NCBI GenBank assembly: GCA_016124855.1 | Contig: WGMX01000005.1 | Coordinates: 34,488-98,487 of the forward strand | DNA: 64,000 nt | Direction: 5' to 3' | Source: Anaerolineaceae bacterium | GTDB lineage: Bacteria > Chloroflexota > Anaerolineae > Aggregatilineales > Phototrophicaceae | In this document: positions 29,283 to 38,767 of the stretch, piece after piece | How the letters are laid out: every line of letters begins with the position of its first letter | Position numbering within the stretch: position 1 is the stretch's first letter | Position numbers and translations under genes: made by a program | The notes under the pieces: generated by a model | What the model was told of the DNA's origin: nothing | Databases searched by the model: none | The model's input: the letters and a program-made list of their open reading frames with translations, nothing else

Positions 29283-31574
29283 ATGACCAAATACAAACAT
29301 TTGTGGGCACGTTTGACAATCCTCTTTCTGCTCGTCCTGCTCGCTGTTCCACTTCACGCGCAGGACGCGACTGCCCGCGACCCCGAAGCAATGGCACAGC
29401 GTTGGCTGGGTTGGACGGGCGGGCCAGATTTAGCGCCGCCGCTGCCAGCCTATAAAGTCGGCACGACCACCCAATTTTGGGTGACTAAAGCAGGACATGC
29501 ATCGCCCACGCAAATCACCGCCACACTCGGCGCATCCCTAGCCTTTATTGACCTCTGGATTGAAGACGGATTGGACTACAAAGCCGATTCGCTGGATACC
29601 ATCGCCAATCGCATTCAAAACGTCTTCATCGATTTTCAACTTCGAGAAAATCAAGGCGGCTTTACGACCTTTCCCAGAACGCTTGATGGAATTGATAATA
29701 AAGACCGCTTGCCCTTTCCCGATGTAGATGGCGACCAGCGCTATGCCGTACTGTTTGCCAAAGACCTGAATACCACCCGTAACATAATCTACAATCCGGT
29801 TAATAACCAGACCACCGCCTTTGTCGCCAACGGCTGGACAAATCAGCAGGGTATGTTCGTCATCAACACATCGGCTGCCCCATCGCTTGCCATCAATGAC
29901 CTAACCTATGTGACCATCTTCGCCCGTGCCTTTTACAGCATGATTATGGAACACAACAATCCTGCGCAGTCCCCTTGGATGCGCGAAGCCCAAAGCTGGT
30001 ACATGCTGCTCAACTATCAAGGTAGGGGCATCACCCCGGACGACTTCAGGACATTTTTCCAAACACCGGATTTACCGCTCACCAGCAGCGATACTGAACG
30101 CAACGCTATCACCGCTGTCGGGCAAATGTTCCTCAACTACATTCAACAGCGTTTCGGTCCTGAAGTACTGCAAGAACTCTTCACCACCCCCGGCTCTGGT
30201 TTTGACCAGTTGACCAACGTACTCGCTGCCCACGGCATGACCGATATGGTCACCGATAACCCCATCACCGGACAAGATGTCTTTGCCGATTTCGCCATGA
30301 CCAACGCCATCAATTTGCCCATCGGTGATACCCGTTTCGCCTACGTGACCCCCGCCGCCAATAATTTGCGGGCGCGTGCCTTCAATGCGCAGGATAATTT
30401 TGACTTTCAAAACGAGCAGTTTCTAGTGCAGCAGTACGGCACAAACGCCTTAGCGTTGGTTTCGACCAAAGCCGTTGACTTTCAACTGTCCTTTAACGGA
30501 TTGCCCGCCATCCCGCGTCTACCGATGCCCGAGCAGCCCAATAACCATTTTTATTGGTCAGGGAATGGACTCTATCAAAACACATCCTTGACTCGCACGG
30601 TCGATCTCAGCGCCGTTCAATCAGCCACCCTGACCTTTGATGTCTGGCATCAACTCTCTGAGGGCTGGAATTATGCCTATGTCAGTACCAGTGATGACGG
30701 TGGCAAAACCTTTAAGCCGTTGGTCAGCAGTGGCACAACCACCACCAACCCCAACGGACTCGCCTATGGCGCAGGCTTCACCGGCATCAGTAATCCACAG
30801 CCCTCACGTCCCTTCCCCTATCTCGGCATCGGTTTGGAATCCAACGGCATCACCATCAGCAGCATTGCCGATAACAGCCCACTCCAAGGTTTGGATGTTC
30901 AAGTTGGGGATACTATCGCCGGACACGATGGTCAATTGTGGCAGGGTAAAGCCGATATTACCGCGTATCTCAGCCAGTTTAAACCCGGCGACGTAATCAG
31001 CCTCTACCTTCAACGCGACGAAAAACTCTTTAGTGTCGATGTGGTTCTGGCTAAGCATCCAAGTCGTGTGATTCCGTCTAATCCCATCTGGACTCAGCAA
31101 GAAATCAATCTCAATGCCTACGCGGGTAAGCAAATCATACTGCGCTTCGATTACGTCAGCGCTGACGACAAACCCGATAACGGCATCGCCATTGATAACA
31201 TCGCCATTCCCGAAATTGGCTTCAAAGATGATGCCGAAGCGGGTGTTCAAGGATGGTCACTCAACGGCTGGCAGCTCATTGACAACGTCGTCCCGCAGCA
31301 CTACGTTGTCCAATATGCCCTGCTTAGCGGAACCGACTCGCCTACAGTCAGCCGCGTTGTCCGGCTCATCGGCCCGCACGACACCGCCACCTCTGGCGCA
31401 TGGACGTTTTCGCTCAATGCCAATGACATACTCATGCTCGTCGTCTCCGGCATAAACGACGCGACCGATTTACCAACGACCTACACGCTCAGTTCACAGT
31501 CTTTGACAGCTCAACAAGCGCAGCCACCAGAGTCAACTGCCGAGGCCACAGCCGAAAGCACGGCTGCCCAATAA
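29283..31574 (+). CDS. Secreted immune-inhibitor-A-like/PDZ domain protein
   Basis: Signal peptide; repeated beta-rich MAM/VPP-like segments (SATLTFDVWHQLSEGWNYAYVSTSDDGGKTF); PDZ-like ITISSIADNSPLQGLDVQVGDTIAGHDG. Confidence 0.72.
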   Translation: MTKYKHLWARLTILFLLVLLAVPLHAQDATARDPEAMAQRWLGWTGGPDLAPPLPAYKVGTTTQFWVTKAGHASPTQITATLGASLAFIDLWIEDGLDYKADSLDTIANRIQNVFIDFQLRENQGGFTTFPRTLDGIDNKDRLPFPDVDGDQRYAVLFAKDLNTTRNIIYNPVNNQTTAFVANGWTNQQGMFVINTSAAPSLAINDLTYVTIFARAFYSMIMEHNNPAQSPWMREAQSWYMLLNYQGRGITPDDFRTFFQTPDLPLTSSDTERNAITAVGQMFLNYIQQRFGPEVLQELFTTPGSGFDQLTNVLAAHGMTDMVTDNPITGQDVFADFAMTNAINLPIGDTRFAYVTPAANNLRARAFNAQDNFDFQNEQFLVQQYGTNALALVSTKAVDFQLSFNGLPAIPRLPMPEQPNNHFYWSGNGLYQNTSLTRTVDLSAVQSATLTFDVWHQLSEGWNYAYVSTSDDGGKTFKPLVSSGTTTTNPNGLAYGAGFTGISNPQPSRPFPYLGIGLESNGITISSIADNSPLQGLDVQVGDTIAGHDGQLWQGKADITAYLSQFKPGDVISLYLQRDEKLFSVDVVLAKHPSRVIPSNPIWTQQEINLNAYAGKQIILRFDYVSADDKPDNGIAIDNIAIPEIGFKDDAEAGVQGWSLNGWQLIDNVVPQHYVVQYALLSGTDSPTVSRVVRLIGPHDTATSGAWTFSLNANDILMLVVSGINDATDLPTTYTLSSQSLTAQQAQPPESTAEATAESTAAQ

Positions 31575-31662
31575 AGCGCCAGTAGAGGAGCACCTGTGTG
31601 TGCTCTGTACGGGTTTGCCGCTGGCAAACCCTGGCCACATTGATATTAACTAAGGCTCATCT

Positions 31663-32373
31663 ATGCCCGAACTACCTATGAATTTTCATCGCCTCATTGA
31701 GGCATTTCCCGAACCGGGATGCGTTGTCTGCAACCTCACGGAACGTGATGTCAATCGCTTCCTCGACTCACATCTTTACGAGTACGTCAACACGCCCGAA
31801 ACCCATGCCAACATCCGTGCCTCGCGCGGCTTATGCGCCACTCACAGCGGACATCTCGTCGAGTTCGGCGCGAGTGTTCTCGGCATCACCATCCTTCACG
31901 CTGTAATTATGGACGAACTGCTCAAAACAGCGGCTGAACCCAACCGCGCCACCTCCACCTTCGGTCGGCTCATTGGATCAAATGGTAACAGCCTCGCCAA
32001 TCGACTCGAACCCACCGGAGAATGTATGGCCTGTCAGGCGCTCGAACGCGCCGAATCCCAGCACGTCAACTCGATTGCTGAACATATCAATGAACAAGAA
32101 ATGTACGACGCCTACGCCGCATCAAACGGACTCTGTCTGCCTCATTTTCGTAGGGCCTTACGTGCCGCACCAAATGGCAAAACGGCTGACGTACTGACCA
32201 AACTTCAACTGCCCAAATGGCGTGCGCTCAAAGCCGAACTCGATATGCTTGCCGATAAATATGATGTCAATCACAATGATGAAGCTGTTGGCGCAGAAGC
32301 CGATAGCTGGCGTCGCGCACTCATTATGGTTTCCGGCAATCGCGATGTCTTTGGTGTCCGCCGCAAGCACTGA
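31663..32373 (+). CDS. DUF6062-like Cys-rich protein with two CxxC...LCxxH modules
   Basis: CVVCNLTERDVNRFL...SRGLCATH and CMACQALERAESQHV...SNGLCLPH. Confidence 0.75.
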   Translation: MPELPMNFHRLIEAFPEPGCVVCNLTERDVNRFLDSHLYEYVNTPETHANIRASRGLCATHSGHLVEFGASVLGITILHAVIMDELLKTAAEPNRATSTFGRLIGSNGNSLANRLEPTGECMACQALERAESQHVNSIAEHINEQEMYDAYAASNGLCLPHFRRALRAAPNGKTADVLTKLQLPKWRALKAELDMLADKYDVNHNDEAVGAEADSWRRALIMVSGNRDVFGVRRKH

Positions 32374-32471
32374 ATGAGTAACCACACCAAGTAGAGAAAT
32401 TCTATTGGACTTTAGACAGCCTTAAAGCCCCTCCCCATAACACAGGGAGGGGTTTGGGGTGGGGTACGCCG

Positions 32472-32882
32472 CTATCCACTAACATTCACCCGCAGCGGTC
32501 GAATCTTGTACAGTAACCGTTCCAAAACCTCACGCGCTGGTGCTTCAATGCCATATCGTTTCGGCTTGCCCGTGTACTTCAGCGACAGTTCATTCATGGA
32601 TTCCCCGCCACCCTCAGCCGTAATCACTTCAACAATTCCCCGTATCTCCATATAGCGAAACTGATTATCAGGATCGAACAGCATCAGGGTGACATGAGGC
32701 CGTTCCACCATGTTTTTATGCTTCTGACGGTCTGCCGTCGCGTTGACTATCACATAACTGCAGTCATAACTGCACCAAACCGGCGTAACCTGTATCTGAC
32801 CATCCGGCATCAACGTCGCCAACGACGCTAACACCGCGCTATCCAATAGATCGCGATGTGACTCCGGGATTTCTGATCCCAT
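32472..32882 (-). CDS. PPOX-class (pyridoxamine 5'-phosphate oxidase-like, possibly F420-dependent) protein
   Basis: AVLASLATLMPDGQIQVTPVWCSYD, KHKNMVERPHVTLML, RYMEIRGIVEVI. Confidence 0.88.
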   Translation of the reverse strand: MGSEIPESHRDLLDSAVLASLATLMPDGQIQVTPVWCSYDCSYVIVNATADRQKHKNMVERPHVTLMLFDPDNQFRYMEIRGIVEVITAEGGGESMNELSLKYTGKPKRYGIEAPAREVLERLLYKIRPLRVNVSG

Positions 32883-32929
32883 CTATTTTTCCTTCTATCT
32901 CTGTGTCTCTGTGGTGAATTCCTCGTATT

Positions 32930-33787
32930 TCACGAATTCGCCAGCGCATCCGAATCCGTTGGGAATTCCGGCGCATTCGCAGGCCGAGTTCCATCGCGGT
33001 CAATCGGCACGACCATCACCGTCGTCGTTTCCGGCACATGGAATTCGTCCGTGTTCAACGTACACAAGTCGCCCTTACCGTTTAGACTGTACCATCCAAC
33101 CGGCGCGCTGATCACAATGCCGCTGTACGGCTTCAAATCAAATTTCAAATCACCGAAGGTCGCACCTTTAATCGTGCAAAACGACGGATTAATCAGCATC
33201 ACAGTACGCGTATCAACATCGTTGATGATGCCTTCCACTTCATCCATCACGTCCGTCGCCGTATCGAGTTTACCAAGCGTTTTGAGGGCAATTTTCTTAT
33301 TGGACTGCACCACTTTATTCGACCACAGCGTCAACGTAAAGTGTCCACCGGTCTCATCCCCATTTTCAGTAAACCAATTCGTCACCTTAATCGAATAAAC
33401 ACCATCCGTTTTCAGCTCGACATACCGCAAAAATGAATTGGTCAGCACCGCATCGACAATATCATCGTTGTAAGCAATCACTTGATTAGTGGGATCGTAA
33501 ACCACCAGCACAGTATCCAATAACCGGTTCTGTTGGCGCGTCTCGTTATCGGTGTTGTTCGCTGGATTTTCAGCCGCCGCCATCAAGGTCAGCACTTCAC
33601 CCGCTTTACCGTTGTACTTCCAGATGTTCGCGCCGCCTTCATCAAATCCACCGCGATTTTCGCCAACAACCGCCTCACCCTTCGCCACCGGCTTCACATC
33701 CCCAATCGGAGGTTGCGCCTTCACCAACCCGCCGCCGATCACACCCAATAACAACCCTACTGCCGCCAGACGCGCCACTCGCTTCAT
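32930..33787 (-). CDS. Secreted protein with PPC-like beta domain
   Basis: Signal peptide MKRVARLAAVGLLLGVIGGG; DTVLVVYDPTNQVIAYNDDIVDAVLTNSFLRYVELKTDGVYSIKVTN. Confidence 0.7.
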   Translation of the reverse strand: MKRVARLAAVGLLLGVIGGGLVKAQPPIGDVKPVAKGEAVVGENRGGFDEGGANIWKYNGKAGEVLTLMAAAENPANNTDNETRQQNRLLDTVLVVYDPTNQVIAYNDDIVDAVLTNSFLRYVELKTDGVYSIKVTNWFTENGDETGGHFTLTLWSNKVVQSNKKIALKTLGKLDTATDVMDEVEGIINDVDTRTVMLINPSFCTIKGATFGDLKFDLKPYSGIVISAPVGWYSLNGKGDLCTLNTDEFHVPETTTVMVVPIDRDGTRPANAPEFPTDSDALANS

Positions 33788-33938
33788 ATTCACCCACTCC
33801 TTATTGAACTGCTGCATATAGTTATAAGGAGTTTTCCTATCCTCCACAACCAACCTTCTCTCTGATTCTCCGTGCCCTCTGTGTCTCTGTGGTGAAAAAT
33901 CTCTTCGTATTTCTCTGCGTTCTTGGCGTCTTGGCGGT

Positions 33939-35021
33939 TCAATTTCTTTTCCGTAACCACTCCATTGCCGCTCCCGTCAACTTTTGCGGCAGTGATGCAG
34001 GCGCATTCGCCGCCAGCGTCTTTTCAAAGTGCGCTTGTAACGCCGCCGCATCCACACCATCGTGCGTCCCGATCACCACAATCTGCGTGAATGGTGCTTG
34101 CTCTCCCCACACCTCACCCATCGTCAGTGTCACCCGTCGGCCAACCACTTGCAACACCGCCCGACGTTCTGGCACATCCGCCAGATAAGCAAACCCCTTC
34201 GCGCGGAAAATGGTCACAGGCAGCGTCTCTATCGCTTTCCGCAGTGTTTTCAGCAGCAGCGGTTGATCAGTCGTCCAGCTCCACGTATCGAACACTAGGC
34301 TATGATCAGTGTGTTCGTGTTCAGGGTCGTGATGCTCCGCTTCACCACTTTCATGCACATGCACATCATGACCCTGCCGTTTTGCCAACCGCACCGGATC
34401 ATATGCCCCCACGCCGAACACAAACTCCGGCGGCACAGCCCCGTGATCGGCCTCCAAAATCCGTGCCGAAGGCGTTATCTCCCGTATCCACGCCTCCAGT
34501 CGTGACTTCTCCTCACTCGTCACCAGATCCACTTTGTTGATGACCACAATATCCGCCACGCCGATTTGTGCGAACGACAAAATTTCGTACTCGCGCTGCT
34601 GCAAATTGCGCGCGTTCTCCGCATCCACCACAGTGATAATCGAATCCACCCGCACTCGATGTTGAAGCTGCGGCACGGTAAATGTCAGCGCTACCTCCAA
34701 CGGATCAGACACGCCGCTGGTTTCCACCACGATATACTCCGGCGCTTCGACTCTATTCAACAAATCCGTCGTCGCCTTCAGCAAATCCCCGCGTATCGTG
34801 CAGCAGATACAGCCGTTGGATAAACTTACCGTATCGCCATCCACCGCTGTAATCAATTGGCTGTCGATGTTGATCGCCCCGAAATCATTCACCAGCACCG
34901 CGATCTTTAGCCCATGATCGGAATGCAGCAAATGGTTGAGCAGTGTCGTTTTACCCGCTCCCAAAAATCCCGTCAAAATCGTCAGCGGCACAATCGGTCG
35001 TACCGGGTTAGATGTCGTCAT
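33939..35021 (-). CDS. CobW/G3E-family GTP-binding metallochaperone
   Basis: TGFLGAGKTTLLNHLL, NGCICCTIRGDL, VVETSGVSDP, INKVDLV, His-rich linker. Confidence 0.95.
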   Translation of the reverse strand: MTTSNPVRPIVPLTILTGFLGAGKTTLLNHLLHSDHGLKIAVLVNDFGAINIDSQLITAVDGDTVSLSNGCICCTIRGDLLKATTDLLNRVEAPEYIVVETSGVSDPLEVALTFTVPQLQHRVRVDSIITVVDAENARNLQQREYEILSFAQIGVADIVVINKVDLVTSEEKSRLEAWIREITPSARILEADHGAVPPEFVFGVGAYDPVRLAKRQGHDVHVHESGEAEHHDPEHEHTDHSLVFDTWSWTTDQPLLLKTLRKAIETLPVTIFRAKGFAYLADVPERRAVLQVVGRRVTLTMGEVWGEQAPFTQIVVIGTHDGVDAAALQAHFEKTLAANAPASLPQKLTGAAMEWLRKRN

Positions 35022-35253
35022 CGTTTAGAACTCCTCGCTAATCAGACGCGCTCCATATTACTCCCACGCGTCCAATCTCTGACACACCCGCCGCCAACTT
35101 CTTACATGGCTCTCAGTAAGCGATAGTTTACTTCGCCGTCATCCTCCACCCAAGATAGCACCCTCGTTGTGGTCGGCAACGCCCTCCGCCGGCTGGCCTA
35201 TCGTTAGAAGACTTAAGTGGGATCAGCTAGGTGAATGTGGAAGTTGTAGAATT

Positions 35254-36906
35254 TTAGAAGGGAATATCACCAATATTTGGCGGCGGTTCTTCATTTACTT
35301 CTTCACCAAGTTTTTGAATTGCAACTATTATTTGCTCGATAAAATGAGGGATAATATCTTGCTCAACCAGTCTTTGAGCAATGTATTTTGCCTCCAAATC
35401 CTTACCTATATCACCCAATTCAGTGCGCGCGTCCTGCTTCAACTCACTATAATATTTGGTACCTATGGCACTCCCAAATTCATCTTCAAAATTACTGTCA
35501 AGAATGGCATAAGATTTGGCGACAATCCCGTCAGGCATTTGTTGAACTGGCTGGGAGAGCATTGTTAATAAGATTTCATTCCATCTTATATCATCTGGCT
35601 TACTATTCCTTCGATCATTATCAAATATCACATAGATCGGAAGGCCAAATGAACTGTAGAGATGATAAAATAAATCAATTGAAGTTTTGCCACGGCAATT
35701 TACAATCGAAATTCCATACGCGTCAAAATCGTAGTCCAATTTACTTGCATATATTGGCAAGGAATTCTCTTCCGTATCGCCTTCAACAAGAACAATTTTT
35801 CGAGCGAAGAAGGCCTCCGCATGTTTTGAGCTACAGTTCTTTCTATATTTCTCCTTTACGCTCTGAATCGTCATCGTCTTATCAGGATATAAAGTTTGAC
35901 GTGTCGCTAACAACTCTCTCCCATTCACTTGCTTTATTTGGGTACATACGTCCTCTTCTTCATCTACGCGACGTTCAACCAAACATATGTGCTCAAAATG
36001 TTCCGCATTAATAAAATTACCGGAATGAGTTGAATAAAAAATTTGGCTTCCTTGTGAGGACAATGTTTGAAAGAGGGAGGATAAGCTTCTTTGAGCGTGA
36101 GGATGTAGATAAATCTCCGGTTCTTCAATTGCAATAATTCCGTCTCCCTTAAAAACTTTTGCATATGCTCTAAACATTGCTAATAGAGCAAAGTTTCTCA
36201 TTCCTTGTCCGGCTTCGGATAAGTGGACTTCCTCTGAACTAATTCCGCGAGTCAAAAACAAATTCAATGATCGATAGTAACTTAAAGGGTCAAACGCTCT
36301 AAATTTTAGTTCCAGTTGATGATCTAGCCGTTTTACCTGTCCAGTAAACGCGTTTCGCAGTTCAGTTTCAAAGGCATTAAAACTCTCGGTTCGTAACAGC
36401 TCTTCAACATGGTTGAATCGGGCAAATAAATCATCTCTATAACTTTCGGGAAACTGTATATCAAACTGACGAATAATACGTCCGAGTAACGTCCAACTTG
36501 AATATCCCATCTGCCTATCAATTTCACGTTCAGCACTAAGGTAAACCAGAGCACTTTTGGCTTTAACATCGTTTGATAAGCTGTATGGTTTAGTATTATT
36601 GAAGTAGGAATAGCCTGCCTGATATTTATCGCGGCTTTCATCAAACCAAATCTTATGAATATTCTCTGGATTAGGTTCGTACTCAACGCCTATCAGAACA
36701 TGCCGTTTTTCATCATGCTTGTAATGATCAGAACTCAATAACCCTCTACTTGTAGGGTACTTTTCACCAAGTAAAAAATCCAAAGCGGCAAGAATATTGG
36801 TTTTACCCGATCCGTTTTCCCCCACTAAGGCGCAAATATCTGAAGGATAAAACTCAAGATTCTTAATTGATCTGAAATTCTGTATTTTTATTCTTGAAAT
36901 CTTCAT
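35254..36906 (-). CDS. OLD-family AAA ATPase with TOPRIM nuclease domain
   Basis: IQNFRSIKNLEF, Walker A GENGSGKTN, IAIEEPEIYLHPHAQ, TOPRIM IVLVEGDTEENSLPIYA. Confidence 0.9.
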   Translation of the reverse strand: MKISRIKIQNFRSIKNLEFYPSDICALVGENGSGKTNILAALDFLLGEKYPTSRGLLSSDHYKHDEKRHVLIGVEYEPNPENIHKIWFDESRDKYQAGYSYFNNTKPYSLSNDVKAKSALVYLSAEREIDRQMGYSSWTLLGRIIRQFDIQFPESYRDDLFARFNHVEELLRTESFNAFETELRNAFTGQVKRLDHQLELKFRAFDPLSYYRSLNLFLTRGISSEEVHLSEAGQGMRNFALLAMFRAYAKVFKGDGIIAIEEPEIYLHPHAQRSLSSLFQTLSSQGSQIFYSTHSGNFINAEHFEHICLVERRVDEEEDVCTQIKQVNGRELLATRQTLYPDKTMTIQSVKEKYRKNCSSKHAEAFFARKIVLVEGDTEENSLPIYASKLDYDFDAYGISIVNCRGKTSIDLFYHLYSSFGLPIYVIFDNDRRNSKPDDIRWNEILLTMLSQPVQQMPDGIVAKSYAILDSNFEDEFGSAIGTKYYSELKQDARTELGDIGKDLEAKYIAQRLVEQDIIPHFIEQIIVAIQKLGEEVNEEPPPNIGDIPF

Positions 36907-37520
36907 TTATTAGCTCACAACATGATTAGACTCTAATTTAACAATAAATAAGATTATATTGGTAGGCTAATTCTCTCACAACCACTATTCTTCAGTCCTT
37001 TCAGTGGACTTGTCTTTCACCTAGCCGCACGGTTTTAACCTGCGGCGACGCAACCACCCAAACGCGCCTTACCTCAAACCCTCACCTGCCCACTTTCAAA
37101 CCAAACGCAAACTTGACATTTTAGCCCTTTTGTTCTACGCTTATCCTGTATGCTTCTCTTAATACTCTGTGTCTCTATGGTTAATTGCATTGACGCTTAC
37201 GTTCCAAATGTTAGAGTGACATTTGGAGAAAAATTGACCGATTCTCAACTGCAACAACAGCATCAACAGCAACATATAGCCGAGAAGATTCGCAACATTC
37301 GAGAAAATGACTTCTGAATCCGAAGAATTTGCAGAATTTTCCGAATTATTCGTAATACTCCGTAATACTATCAAAGTTCTCCGCATTGATCTCTGTGTTC
37401 TTTGTGTCTTTGTGGTTAAATTTCTTCTCTTTTCTATTGACTAAAGACTATAGACTACCGACCTCCAATCCGATGTATAGTAGTTAAGGAGCTTCGTAAC
37501 AAACCAATCGGGAGCCGTTC

Positions 37521-38636
37521 ATGGAACAGGATACCTTCGCTTTCATCATCCATCCCATCCAAATCAAGCGCGATGTCGCCCGTAAATATCCCTTCCTCGG
37601 CAAAATCCTAACCGAACCGCAGATCAATTTTTTCTCGCGCTTTTTCCCGCCCGTTTATCTCTCCGAGGTCAACGGCATCATCTCTCAATCCACCGGACGC
37701 GAACTCAAAGGCTGGCTCATTGCCTGCCCCTTCACCCCACCCACCATGATGAGCGTTCCCGTCGAAGTCGCCTATAAAAAGATCGTCGCCTGTGGTCACA
37801 TGGCTGAAGAACTCGGCGCGAAACTGCTCGGACTCGGCGCCTATACCTCGGTCGTCGGGGATGCCGGACAAACCATCGCCGACCGCCTCCAACTTCCCGT
37901 CACCACTGGAGATAGCTACACCATCCTCATGGCCGTCGAAGCCATTAAAGAAGCCGCTCGCGTCATGGATATTTCGATGAAAGAGGCCACTGTTGCCGTC
38001 GTCGGAGCTACCGGAGCTATCGGTAAGACCTGTGCCCTTATGCTTGCCCGTTCCTGTACTAAACTTATCCTCGTTGGTCGCCGTGAGGATGCCGTCGAAC
38101 AGGTTCGTGAACAGTGTCAGGGTCGCGGAGCCGAAGTCATTGCCAGCACCGATATGAATTCGATTTATCAGGCTGATCTCATCCTCACAGTGACCAGCGC
38201 GGTTCACGCTGTTATTTATCCCCAACATCTCAAACCCGGTTCGGTTGTCTGTGATGTTGCCCGCCCGCGTGATGTCTCTAAACAGGTCGCCGCCCAACGC
38301 AATGATGTGCTGGTCATCGAAGGCGGCATGATCGAAGTCCCCGGTCAGCCCGACTTCCACTTTGACTTCGGCTTTCCGCCCCGCATGGCCTATGCCTGCA
38401 TGGCTGAAACAATGGCGCTTGCCCTCGAATCCCGTTACACCGATTACACCATCGGCAAAGACATCTCCGAACATCAGGCCAATGAAATCGGTGCAATTGC
38501 CTCTAAACACGGCTTCAAACTGGCTGGATTTCGCAGTTTCGAGGCCGAAGTTAGCCCGCAGGCCATCACCGCCGTCCGTGAACGCGCCTCGGTCAATCGC
38601 AAAACATGGTCGCCCGCACCCTACCCACAAACCTGA
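37521..38636 (+). CDS. Long-chain acyl-ACP reductase-like/NAD(P)-binding Rossmann dehydrogenase
   Basis: AFIIHPIQIKRDVARKYP N-terminus, VAVVGATGAIGKTCALMLAR Rossmann motif, overall size like cyanobacterial AAR. Confidence 0.65.
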   Translation: MEQDTFAFIIHPIQIKRDVARKYPFLGKILTEPQINFFSRFFPPVYLSEVNGIISQSTGRELKGWLIACPFTPPTMMSVPVEVAYKKIVACGHMAEELGAKLLGLGAYTSVVGDAGQTIADRLQLPVTTGDSYTILMAVEAIKEAARVMDISMKEATVAVVGATGAIGKTCALMLARSCTKLILVGRREDAVEQVREQCQGRGAEVIASTDMNSIYQADLILTVTSAVHAVIYPQHLKPGSVVCDVARPRDVSKQVAAQRNDVLVIEGGMIEVPGQPDFHFDFGFPPRMAYACMAETMALALESRYTDYTIGKDISEHQANEIGAIASKHGFKLAGFRSFEAEVSPQAITAVRERASVNRKTWSPAPYPQT

Positions 38637-38767
38637 ACCCTCACTACAATGGGCGCATTGTCGTAAGTAATTTCAAGTTATTAACACGAAAACACCCCAT
38701 CTTTGTCTCGTTCCCTCCCTCGTTTACGGGGGAGGGCTAGGGTGGGGGTTTCCCAAGCACAAACCCT

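Noticed and set aside
35388-36011. 207-aa forward ORF inside the OLD gene
   Set aside because: Antisense to conserved AAA/TOPRIM motifs; low-complexity shadow translation.
37608-38630. 340-aa reverse-strand ORF
   Set aside because: Exactly antisense to the well-supported reductase-like gene; Gly/Asp-rich composition typical of antisense shadow ORFs; no recognisable motif.
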